Of a stretch of DNA of 64,000 bases, positions 55,015 to 62,680 are shown in pieces. Both the position numbers and the translations under genes were made by a program. Position 1 is the first letter of the stretch; each line of letters starts with the position of its first letter. The DNA is from Microbacterium thalassium (lineage in GTDB: Bacteria; Actinomycetota; Actinomycetes; Actinomycetales; Microbacteriaceae). The stretch spans positions 1,550,001 through 1,614,000 of the forward strand of contig NZ_JACHML010000001.1 in assembly GCF_014208045.1 (NCBI RefSeq). Direction: 5' to 3'. Under the pieces are notes generated by a model. The model was not told the DNA's origin. It worked only from the letters and a program-made list of their open reading frames with translations, and did no database searches.

Positions 55015-55224
55015 TCAGTGCGCCATCACCGCGGCGCGGTGCGCGCGGATCGGGTGGATCAGCCGGAACGACCATGCGGGGCGCGCGGAGCGCCCCTCGT
55101 CCCGCGCTCGGCGGCGCACGACGGGGGCCGCATGACGTGCCATGCGCTGCAGATGCGCGACCTCGGCGTTGGGATGCGGTCGCGCCGGGGTGAACAGGGA
55201 CTGCGCGAAGATGGCGTGGTACAT
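55015..55224 (-). CDS. 69-residue basic protein, unknown function
   Basis: ATG at 55224 follows GGAGG by six bases. The protein starts MYHAIFAQSLFTPARPHPN and is rich in Arg and His (MARHAAPVVRRRARDE). Upstream lies the promoter block GACGTATCAGC-N14-CTCTT that also stands before the small gene at 60854, at almost the same distance from the start. This common control, and the similar size and charge, suggest a functional group of tiny proteins around the LAL regulator. Sequence similarity to the other two is weak. Confidence 0.6.
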   Translation of the reverse strand: MYHAIFAQSLFTPARPHPNAEVAHLQRMARHAAPVVRRRARDEGRSARPAWSFRLIHPIRAHRAAVMAH

Positions 55225-55258
55225 GTCGGCCTCCAACGATGGATCGGACTCTCTCATC

Positions 55259-55288
55259 AAGAGGGCCGTGCCCCGTCGCTGATACGTC
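55259..55288 (-). promoter_or_regulatory. shared promoter/operator block before small gene 55015
   Basis: Minus strand: GACGTATCAGC (55288-55278), 14 bases, CTCTTGAT (from 55263). The same two blocks with the same 14-base gap occur at 61111-61082. Distance from CTCTT to the ATG is 34 bases here and 33 there. Confidence 0.65.
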
Positions 55289-55300
55289 GGCGCTGCGCCG

Positions 55301-56578
55301 TCAGCGCGCGCGGTTCCACTCGCGCTCGGTGAGCACGCGGGCGACCGTCAGACCCGCCGCGAGGGCGACCACCACGAAGACGGCCTCGAAGCCCTGCTGG
55401 ACGGCCGCGAGGGTGTCGCCTTCGATCGTGGCGGCGATCGCCTGGTACGTCGCGGCGCCGGGAACCATGATCAGCACGGCCGGGACCGTGAGCGTGACCC
55501 GCGCAGCCCGCAGCGGATCCGAGACCAGCGAGGCGATGAGGCCCACCGCGAGAGCCGCCGCGACGGCGGCGACGCCGGCCTCGACGTGCGCGTCGGTGAG
55601 CAGCAGGCGCCCGGCGTTGGCGACCGTGCCGATCGCCGCGGCCGTGGCCGCCACCGCGAACGGCGTGGAGAACAGCAGTGCGAATCCGAGGACGCCGACG
55701 AACCCGGCGACCAGTCGCGCCGCCGTGAGCAGCGGCTCGTCCATCAGCGGTGCGGCCGTGGCGGTGGCGCTCGCACGCACGATCGCCGCGACCGACCACA
55801 CCGCCGTGCCGGTCGCCAGCAGCACGAGCGCCGCATAGACGACGCGGTTGATCCCCGCGGCGAGATCGAGCCGTGCGAGGTCGAGGGCTCCGGTGACGAG
55901 CGGGAAGCCGGGGACGAGGAACAGCACCGCCGCGGTGAGCACCGTGTCGTGGGCGCTCGACGGCGCGCCGAGCAGGTCGAGCAGGGCCGTGCCGCCGAGG
56001 AACGACACCAGCGACGCCACCGCGGCGAGGAAGACCACGAGGAACTCGTTCAGTCCGCTGCGCATCAGCATCATGCGGATCAGCTGACCGAGCGTGGCCG
56101 CGACGCCGACGGCGACGGCGTCGGCCCAGCCGCCGTTGAGCAGCACGGCGAACGCCGCGCACGCGGCGCCGGCGGCGAGGGCGCGGACCAGCAGGGGGTA
56201 CCGGGGTCCGGCGGCCGCAATGTCGTCCAGGCGCTGCTGCAGCTGCTCGACGGTCGTCTCGGTGGTGACGTCGTGCGACAGCCGCTTGAGGGCGGTGATC
56301 TTCATCGCGTCGACGGCCGGCCGCACCTCGGCGACGCGGGTCCGGTACAGCCCCGCGCGCCGGGCGGTGACGACGATCTCGGTCATGCCCACGCGGATGT
56401 CGAGCCGGTCGATGCCGAGCGCGACGGCTGTGCGCGACATGACGGCACGCACGCGAGCCGACGACGCGCCGGCTCCCAGCATCATGGCGCCGAGGCGGAG
56501 CACGGCGTCGACCCGGGCGATGAAGCGGACCGGTTCGAGGTGCAGTTCCGAGGTGCCCTCGTGCTCGTCGTCGCTCAT
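55301..56578 (-). CDS. thrE: ThrE-family threonine/serine exporter
   Basis: 425 residues. A soluble N-terminal part of about 135 residues (MMLGAGASSARVRAVMSRTAVALG, with the conserved GxSSxRV region) belongs to the ThrE domain. About ten membrane helices follow, covering both ThrE halves (ALLFSTPFAVAATAAAIGTVAN, VPAVLIMVPGAATYQAI). It exports Thr/Ser as shown for Corynebacterium ThrE. The ATG overlaps the ligase stop by four bases (ATGA), so it is translated as the third gene of the LAL-regulator operon. Confidence 0.9.
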   Translation of the reverse strand: MSDDEHEGTSELHLEPVRFIARVDAVLRLGAMMLGAGASSARVRAVMSRTAVALGIDRLDIRVGMTEIVVTARRAGLYRTRVAEVRPAVDAMKITALKRLSHDVTTETTVEQLQQRLDDIAAAGPRYPLLVRALAAGAACAAFAVLLNGGWADAVAVGVAATLGQLIRMMLMRSGLNEFLVVFLAAVASLVSFLGGTALLDLLGAPSSAHDTVLTAAVLFLVPGFPLVTGALDLARLDLAAGINRVVYAALVLLATGTAVWSVAAIVRASATATAAPLMDEPLLTAARLVAGFVGVLGFALLFSTPFAVAATAAAIGTVANAGRLLLTDAHVEAGVAAVAAALAVGLIASLVSDPLRAARVTLTVPAVLIMVPGAATYQAIAATIEGDTLAAVQQGFEAVFVVVALAAGLTVARVLTEREWNRAR

Positions 56579-57621
56579 GAATCCAGGACGTCTCCCAGGT
56601 CGTAGGCCGACACGGTCTCGAGCTGATCGTACGTGCAGGAGCGCGCGTCGCGATCGGGACGCCACCGCTCGAACTGCACCGTATGGCGGAACCGCCACCC
56701 TTCGAGCTGGTCGTAGCGCACCTCGAGCACCTTCTCGGGACGCAGCCGCACGAACGAGACGTCCTTCGACCCGCTGAAGCGCGATCGATCGGTCTCGCCC
56801 GTCGCCGCCCCGCCGTCGGCATCCCGCTCCACGAGCGGCGCCAGCTCGTCGATCAGCTCGAGGCGCCGCTTGTCGGTGAACGCTGCGACGCCGCCGACGT
56901 TCACCAGCTCGCCGCCGTCGGTGTAGAGGCCGACCAGCAGCGACCCGAGTCCGCGTCCGGACTTGTGGATGCGGTAGCCGAGGGCCACCACGTCGGCGGT
57001 GCGCGCGTGCTTGATCTTGAACTGGGACCGCTTGTTCGGCTCGTACGACCGGTCGAGGGGCTTGGCCACCACACCGTCGAGCCCCGCGCCCTCGAACTCG
57101 TCGAGCCAGCGGCGCGCGAGGTCGGGATCCTCGGTGGTGCGGGTGACGTGGACCGGATGCGGCACGCCGCCGAGCAGGTCGACGAGCTCCGCGCGCCGCA
57201 CGGCGAACGGCTCGCCCTGCAGGTCACGGTCGCCGCGGGCGAGGAGGTCGAACGCGATCAGCATCGCCGGTGTCGTCTCGGCGAGCATGTTCACGCGCGA
57301 CTCGGCCGGGTGGATGCGCTGCGTCAGGGCCTCCCAGTCCAGGCGCTGCGATCCGGGGTCCCCGGTGGGCACGACGATCTCGCCGTCGATGAGGCAGGGT
57401 TCGGGGAGCAGTCGCGCGAACGCCTCGACGAGCTCGGGGAAGTACCGGGTCAGCGGCTTCGCGCCGCGGCTGCCGATGTCGACGCGCTCGCCGTCCCACG
57501 ACACCAGCGCGCGGAAGCCGTCCCACTTCGGCTCGAAGCTGAGCCCGCCGGGGTGCTTCGCGGCATCGGGCACCGCCGGCACGGCCTTGGCGAGCATCGG
57601 CGCGGGGATCTCGTACGGCAT
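56575..57621 (-). CDS. ligC: ATP-dependent DNA ligase (LigC type)
   Basis: 348 residues. Nucleotidyltransferase domain with the adenylated Lys32 in FEPKWDGFRAL (motif I), IDGEIVVP (motif III), MLIAFDLLA, GLDGVVAKPLDRSYEPNKRSQFKIKH (motifs IV/V, quoted in parts), then an OB-fold domain with RPEKVLEVRYDQ. Size and layout match stand-alone mycobacterial LigC, an ancillary repair ligase. Four bases separate it from the regulator stop and its own stop overlaps thrE. Two polymerase-domain proteins in the window are potential partners. Confidence 0.92.
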   Translation of the reverse strand: MPYEIPAPMLAKAVPAVPDAAKHPGGLSFEPKWDGFRALVSWDGERVDIGSRGAKPLTRYFPELVEAFARLLPEPCLIDGEIVVPTGDPGSQRLDWEALTQRIHPAESRVNMLAETTPAMLIAFDLLARGDRDLQGEPFAVRRAELVDLLGGVPHPVHVTRTTEDPDLARRWLDEFEGAGLDGVVAKPLDRSYEPNKRSQFKIKHARTADVVALGYRIHKSGRGLGSLLVGLYTDGGELVNVGGVAAFTDKRRLELIDELAPLVERDADGGAATGETDRSRFSGSKDVSFVRLRPEKVLEVRYDQLEGWRFRHTVQFERWRPDRDARSCTYDQLETVSAYDLGDVLDS

Positions 57622-57625
57622 GATC

Positions 57626-60610
57626 TCATCCTGCCGGTTGCCCCCCGGCGTCCGACAGATCACCCGGCGGGAACGCTCCGGCGGTGTATACGGCGGCGGC
57701 CTCGGCGCGGTTCGCGGCGCCGAGCTTGGCGAGGATCGCCGACACGTGCACGCTCGCGGTCTTCGGCGCGATGTACAGTCGCTCGCCGATCTGCGCGTTC
57801 GTGAGCCCCTCGGCCACGAGGGCGAGCACCTGGAGCTCTCGAGGGGTGAGCGACGGTGCGGCCGGAGCGGGAACGGGCGCGTCGTCGCCGTGCGCCAGTC
57901 CGGCGTCGTGGGTGAGCGTTCGCGCCCAGCGCGCGACGAGCCCGATGCCGTCTCGCGACGCGGCGGTCGCGACGCGGTCGAGCCGATCAGCGGCCTGCTC
58001 GCGGGCGCCGCAGCGGAGCTCCGCCCCCGCGAGCCGATAGGCGGCCAGGTGATGCACCCACACGTCGTGGACGGCGGGATCCAGCGCGGCGACGGCGCGC
58101 TCCCACGCCGCGCGGGAGGAGGACGGGTCGGACATCGTCGCACCGAGCTCGGCTTCGGTCACCGCTCGGTTGCCCTGGCCGAGGATGTCGTCCGTGATCG
58201 TCGCCACACCGTGCTGCACGACGCCGTCGACCACGGCGACGTTCTCGTCGTCGAGCCCCGTGGAGCGCGCGGTCGTGACGAGGAGCGCGAGCCAGGGGAG
58301 GAACAGGTCGGGGCAGGGGAGGTCCTCCCGCGAAGCCGAGGCATACCCGGCCGCCGCGGTCAGCGCCGCGCGGAGAGCCTCGGCTCGCGCATCGGGGGTG
58401 GCCGCGTGCGTCCACTCGGCCATGCGGAGCTGGACCTCGGTGATCACCCAATTCGAGATCAGCTTCGGGTCGGCATGGGGGTCGGGGCGAAGGTGCGCAT
58501 ACTCGTCCCAGGCGTCCTCGGCGATGTCGACCTCGTCGTTCATCGCGTGGAGGAGGATGATGCACCGGGCCACCCAGCTCTGCATGGTCGGCTGCCCGGC
58601 GAACAGGCGCATGCAGCGATGCGCGAGCGCGCGCGCCTCGTCGTAGCGCCCGAGGGGCATGAGGCTCATCAGCAGATCGAGCGCGAAGTATGCGGGGATG
58701 CCGCGTTCCCAGCCCACTTCGCGGCAGTAGGCGAGCGTCTGCTCGGCGAGCTCGATGGACTCCGTGAGCATGCCGTTGTCGCCGAGGTCGGCGAGATAGT
58801 TCAGGGTGGCGACGAAGCGACGTGAGAGCGACGATGCCGCTTCGAGGGCTTTGCGGGAATGCTCGAGGGCGCCGCGGCGGTCGCCCGTGATCGTCAGGAA
58901 CGCGGACATGCGGTTGTGCACGAGCTCCAGCGCGTCACCCTGCGCGTGCTCCTCGGCGACCGCGACCGCCCACTCGAGCTCGGCGCGGCGCTCGGGCACC
59001 GGGCGTTCGTCGTCTTCGTAGGCGATGCACGCCACCACGCCCGCTCGCAGGACGAGCGGCTCAGGCTCGGTCGCGCCGTCGAGGAGTGCGAGCGCCTCGC
59101 GGTCGCACTCGATCGCGTGCTGAGGCTCGTCGAGATTCGCGTACGCGCGTGCCTGGGCGTGGAGGAGACGCGCGCGCATCACGTCGTCGTCATCCAGTCG
59201 CGCGAGCGCGTCGTCGGCGACATCGATGGCGCGAGGGTCGGCCGAGGACGTGAGCGCGTCGATGAGCTCGAGCGCGACAGCCGCGCGCGACATCCCGACC
59301 TGCTCGGCCGCGTCCGGGACGCGGTCCCACAGCTCGAGGAGTCGCTCGGTGAGTCTGCCGACGATCACCGGTGCGCTCGCGGACATCGCTTCGCGTCGCG
59401 CGCGCCGGGTCGCCTCGAACGCGGCGGCTTCTTCGCCGGCGGCGAGGAGGTGCTCGCTGATCGCGCTGAACAGCCCGGTCCGGCCGCTGTCGGCCCGCCT
59501 CTCCAGAGCGCGCGCATAGGCGCGATGGAGCCCGGTCCGCTCCGGCGCCAGCAGGCGGTCGCGCAGCGCTTCGGCGATGAGCGCATGCCGGAACTGGAAC
59601 GCGTCGTCGACGGGGACGACGATCCCGCGTGTGACGGCGGGGCGCAGTCCCTCGAGCACCGCGGACTCGTCCGCGCCCGTCACCTCGGCGAGCAGGGCGC
59701 TGTCGGCGCGGTCCACGGCGACCGACAGTGCGTCCAGCATCCGCCGCGTGGGGGGATCGCACGCATCCGCGCTCGCGAGGACGACGTCGCGCAGGGTGGG
59801 AGGCAGAGCCCCGCTGCTCAGCTGCACGAGCTCTTCGACGAAGAACGGGATGCCGGCGCTGCGTGCGACGACCGCATCGATCTCGTTCGGGCCGAGGCGG
59901 TCGGCACCCAGATGCTCGATCTGCTCGCGGATCTCGTCCGGACCGAGCGGCGCCAGATCGATGACGTCGACGGAGCGGGATCGCTCCAGCTCGGTCACGA
60001 ACGGACGCAGCGGATGGTCGTCGCCGATGTCGTCGGTGCGATAGGTGAGGGCGATCGTGACGTGCTCCGCCTGCAGTGTCGTGGCGAGAGTCCTCAGCAG
60101 CGCCGTCGTGGCCGCATCCGCCCAGTGGATGTCCTCCATGATGAGCAGCAGGTGATGGTCGACGCTGAGATCCTCGATCACGCGCTCCACCGCCTCGACG
60201 ACGTAGTCGCCGCCGCGGGGCGGGGGAAGAGCGTCGCTCTCCAGGTCGGGCACGAGGGTCGCGAGCGTGGCGAGAACCGTGGGCGAGCCGGCCGCGGAGC
60301 GCAGCCGGTCGTCGCCGACGGCGGCGCGGATCTCGCGCAGCAGCCGACGGACGGGCGTGAACGGGGTGCCGATCGGCCCGAGATCGACGCAGCGGCCGAC
60401 GGCGACCACGACCGGCAGCGCACCGTCGTCAGCTCCGCGGGGGACGCCGCCGAGGAACTCTCGCAGCAGGCGGGTCTTCCCGATGCCGGCGTCTCCTCGG
60501 ACGAGTGCGGTGCGGGTCCTGCCGTCGCGGCTGTCGGCGAACGCCGCGGCGAGGACGGCCAGGTCGGCGTCTCTGCCGACCATCACGGGACTCTGCCGGA
60601 CGGCGGTCAC
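57626..60610 (-). CDS. large ATP-binding LuxR-family (LAL) regulator
   Basis: About 994 residues. N-terminal AAA/STAND ATPase: Walker A VRGDAGIGKTRLLREF near residue 35 and Walker B LLLIMEDIHWAD, LTYRTDD, then a long helical TPR-like middle. C-terminal LuxR HTH: LTPRELQVLALVAEGLTNAQIGERLYIAPKTASVHV (in parts). The GTG at 60610 (VTAVRQSPVMVGRDAD), with AGGAAG upstream, is my choice; ATG 60583 is an alternative and the longer frame to 60829 is not supported. It heads the operon with ligC and thrE. The inducing ligand is unknown. Confidence 0.88.
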   Translation of the reverse strand: MTAVRQSPVMVGRDADLAVLAAAFADSRDGRTRTALVRGDAGIGKTRLLREFLGGVPRGADDGALPVVVAVGRCVDLGPIGTPFTPVRRLLREIRAAVGDDRLRSAAGSPTVLATLATLVPDLESDALPPPRGGDYVVEAVERVIEDLSVDHHLLLIMEDIHWADAATTALLRTLATTLQAEHVTIALTYRTDDIGDDHPLRPFVTELERSRSVDVIDLAPLGPDEIREQIEHLGADRLGPNEIDAVVARSAGIPFFVEELVQLSSGALPPTLRDVVLASADACDPPTRRMLDALSVAVDRADSALLAEVTGADESAVLEGLRPAVTRGIVVPVDDAFQFRHALIAEALRDRLLAPERTGLHRAYARALERRADSGRTGLFSAISEHLLAAGEEAAAFEATRRARREAMSASAPVIVGRLTERLLELWDRVPDAAEQVGMSRAAVALELIDALTSSADPRAIDVADDALARLDDDDVMRARLLHAQARAYANLDEPQHAIECDREALALLDGATEPEPLVLRAGVVACIAYEDDERPVPERRAELEWAVAVAEEHAQGDALELVHNRMSAFLTITGDRRGALEHSRKALEAASSLSRRFVATLNYLADLGDNGMLTESIELAEQTLAYCREVGWERGIPAYFALDLLMSLMPLGRYDEARALAHRCMRLFAGQPTMQSWVARCIILLHAMNDEVDIAEDAWDEYAHLRPDPHADPKLISNWVITEVQLRMAEWTHAATPDARAEALRAALTAAAGYASASREDLPCPDLFLPWLALLVTTARSTGLDDENVAVVDGVVQHGVATITDDILGQGNRAVTEAELGATMSDPSSSRAAWERAVAALDPAVHDVWVHHLAAYRLAGAELRCGAREQAADRLDRVATAASRDGIGLVARWARTLTHDAGLAHGDDAPVPAPAAPSLTPRELQVLALVAEGLTNAQIGERLYIAPKTASVHVSAILAKLGAANRAEAAAVYTAGAFPPGDLSDAGGQPAG

Positions 60611-60805
60611 CGCGGACGCGCTTCCTGCGGCGCGCGGCGGAGGGCGCCGGTCCCCATCCGGCGCCCGTGCTTCCTCGTGGTTCCCCGCGACGAGGGCATG
60701 CACCCATCGTGGCACCGGCGGGCTCCGACCGGAACCGCCTTCCCGCGAGAGTGCTCGTCGGACGACGTCGGCACCCGGGTGGCCGCCGGGTCGGCGGGAC
60801 ACAGG

Positions 60806-60836
60806 GAGCGGGGTGGGAGCTCGTCCCACCCCGCTC
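60806..60836 (-). terminator. hairpin terminator between small gene 60854 and the LAL regulator
   Basis: GAGCGGGGTGGGA / TCCCACCCCGCTC, perfect 13-bp stem with a five-base loop, 17 bp past the small gene's stop. It separates the small gene from the regulator, which must have its own promoter or depend on read-through. Confidence 0.85.
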
Positions 60837-60853
60837 GTCCCCAGCGATCGCTG

Positions 60854-61048
60854 TCAGCCGGCGTGTGCCGCGACCAGCGGCGTGCGGGGCCGCGCGCGAC
60901 CCGCGAACCATTCGGTCACGACGGCGAAGCCCGAGGGCCGCTTCTTCGCGGCGCCGCGCTCGTACTGGGCGAGGATCATCTCATTCTCGCGGGCGAGTTC
61001 TGCGGCCCGATGCGCATCCAGCTTCTGTGCTGTGTAGACCGTGTACAT
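60854..61048 (-). CDS. 64-residue basic protein of a small paralogous pair
   Basis: ATG at 61048 follows GGGAGA by five bases. It begins MYTVYTAQKLDAHRAAELAR and contains ENEMILAQYERGAAKK, which lines up with the neighbour at 61110 (AYRLDQHRAQQLARESELIRRQRER): common pattern Y-x-LD-x-HRA-xx-LARE-x-E-x-I. The helical N-terminal half is followed by a basic tail. No known family. Own promoter and own terminator. Confidence 0.75.
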   Translation of the reverse strand: MYTVYTAQKLDAHRAAELARENEMILAQYERGAAKKRPSGFAVVTEWFAGRARPRTPLVAAHAG

Positions 61049-61081
61049 GGCGATCTCCCTTCGCTCGGTCCGTTGACTATG

Positions 61082-61111
61082 AAGAGCCGGGAACGGGCCG
61101 GCTGATACGTC
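61082..61111 (-). promoter_or_regulatory. shared promoter/operator block before small gene 60854
   Basis: Minus strand: GACGTATCAGC (61111-61101), 14 bases, CTCTTCAT (from 61086). On the plus strand the first block reads CTGATACGTCAG, a short palindrome with CTGA/TCAG ends, and it overlaps the stop codon of the upstream small gene. Parallel to 55259-55288. Confidence 0.65.
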
Positions 61112-61316
61112 AGTGCGCCGATGCGACGCGATTGCGCCCGCCGCGGTGCGAGGCTGCGCGCAGCAGGCGGGCGATCAGGCCCGTGTGCGTGTTCGTGTAC
61201 GGCGCCGCCGTCACCGAGGCGCGCTCGCGCTGGCGGCGGATGAGCTCGCTCTCGCGGGCGAGCTGCTGTGCGCGGTGCTGGTCGAGGCGGTAGGCGGTGA
61301 AGGTCGTGCTGTCCAT
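61110..61316 (-). CDS. 68-residue basic protein of a small paralogous pair
   Basis: ATG at 61316 follows GGGAGAC by seven bases. It begins MDSTTFTAYRLDQHRAQQLA and shares the helical motif with the 60854 protein; the C terminus is Arg/His-rich (ARLLRAASHRGGRNR). Upstream lie two direct GGGAGCA repeats. Function unknown. Tandem position suggests duplication. Confidence 0.75.
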   Translation of the reverse strand: MDSTTFTAYRLDQHRAQQLARESELIRRQRERASVTAAPYTNTHTGLIARLLRAASHRGGRNRVASAH

Positions 61317-61373
61317 CGGTTCGTCTCCCTGTCGAAGCCGGGGTGCCGGCGAGTCGTGCTGACAGGAACGACG

Positions 61374-61400
61374 ATGCTCCCTAAGGGGGGTGCTCCCCAT
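61374..61400 (-). promoter_or_regulatory. direct repeats upstream of small gene 61110
   Basis: On the minus strand ATGGGGAGCA (61400-61391) and TAGGGAGCAT (61383-61374) repeat GGGAGCA with a 17-bp period. LAL regulators such as MalT bind asymmetric direct repeats of similar form (GGGGAnGAGG), so binding by the neighbouring LAL protein is a possibility only. Confidence 0.3.
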
Positions 61401-61456
61401 CGGGAGGATGCCCTATCTTCGGCGTCCAGCCGCCTCAGACGGGCGCGGGTGCGACC

Positions 61457-62626
61457 TCAGTCCGGTGGATCGACCGCCACCTGCGGCGCCGGCTTGGGCC
61501 TCGCCCACGCGGCGGGCTGGTTCGGGCCGTCCCACACCTGCACGATCCCCCACGCCACGGCGGTGATCGGAACGGCCAGCACCGCGCCGAGGATCCCGCC
61601 GACGGCGGTGCCCGCGGCCAGAGCGACCAGGACGACGAAGGCATTGAGCTTGGTCTGGCGGCCCATCAGCACCGGCTGCAGGAAGTTGCCCTCCAGCTGC
61701 TGCACGAGCACGATCACGCCGACCACGAGCACGGCGTTGAACCAGCCGTTGGCCACCAGGGCGACAAGGGCCGCGAGCGCGCCCGCGATCGTGGCGCCGA
61801 CGATGGGGATGAAGGCGAGCAGGAACACCAGCACCGCGAGCGGGACGGCCAGCGGCACCTGCAGGATGAGCAGTCCGATGAGGATGCCGACCGCGTCGAC
61901 GAGCGCGACGGATGCCGTTCCGCGCACGTACGAGCCGAGGGTCACGACCGTCTTGTCCCCGATGCGCTGCGCGCGCTCGTAGGCGCGGCCCTGGAACGGC
62001 CGCAGCAGGAACTCCCACATCTGCGGGCCGTCCTTCAGGAAGAAGAACAGGATGACGACCATCAGCACGAGCCCGGTGATGAAGCTCGCGACCGCGCCGA
62101 CTCCGGCGAGCGCCCCCGACCCGAACTGGGCGCTCGTGAGAAAGTCGATCAGCTGGTCGGTCCACTCCGCGATCTGGTTGTCGCTCGGGGCGAACGGGAG
62201 GGTGTCGACCCAGGCCAGCAGCGACTGGAGCCCCTCCTCGGCCTGGGCGTACAGCTCATCCCACTGATCGCGCACCGCCCACGTGATGAGCCAGCCCACG
62301 CCGGTGAGGATCAGCAGCACCGCGAACAGCGCGATGATCGTCGCGAGCACCGAGGGGATTCCGCGGCGCCGCATCCACGACATCGCCGGCGCGAACGCCG
62401 AGGCGAGGATCAGCGCGATGGCGAGGGGGATCGTCACGAGCGTCACGGTCTGGATCGCCCAGATGATCCCGGCGGCGACGGCCACGATCAGGATGATCTG
62501 CAGCGCGCGGATGGCCAGGCGCCCGAAGCCGTCCGCCCACAGGCTCCACGGCGGGCGGGTCGCCTTCAGGTCGGCGTCGTTCGAGGTCAGCGAGACCCTG
62601 GACGGTGTGCGGGTGAACAATCCCAT
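61457..62626 (-). CDS. AI-2E family transporter (PF01594-type permease)
   Basis: 389 residues. Seven to eight helices with the usual pattern: two N-terminal helices, a long amphipathic stretch (WDELYAQAEEGLQSLLAWVDTLP), then FFFLKDGPQMWEFLLRPF and the family core GSYVRGTASVALVDAVGILIG, FIPIVGATIAGALAALVAL and QQLEGNFLQPVLMGRQTKLNA (in parts). Members include TqsA-like exporters and Na+/H+ antiporters; substrate cannot be told. Monocistronic as far as visible. Confidence 0.92.
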   Translation of the reverse strand: MGLFTRTPSRVSLTSNDADLKATRPPWSLWADGFGRLAIRALQIILIVAVAAGIIWAIQTVTLVTIPLAIALILASAFAPAMSWMRRRGIPSVLATIIALFAVLLILTGVGWLITWAVRDQWDELYAQAEEGLQSLLAWVDTLPFAPSDNQIAEWTDQLIDFLTSAQFGSGALAGVGAVASFITGLVLMVVILFFFLKDGPQMWEFLLRPFQGRAYERAQRIGDKTVVTLGSYVRGTASVALVDAVGILIGLLILQVPLAVPLAVLVFLLAFIPIVGATIAGALAALVALVANGWFNAVLVVGVIVLVQQLEGNFLQPVLMGRQTKLNAFVVLVALAAGTAVGGILGAVLAVPITAVAWGIVQVWDGPNQPAAWARPKPAPQVAVDPPD

Positions 62627-62680
62627 GAGCCGACAGTAGCCACCCCGCGCGCGTCTGGGCGACAGATCGCCCGCGACGCG

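Noticed and set aside
54996..55300. Possible tRNA or small RNA gene between the DDN gene and thrE
   Set aside because: No cloverleaf or conserved RNA element seen; the stretch is accounted for by a small protein gene with a ribosome-binding site and its promoter block.
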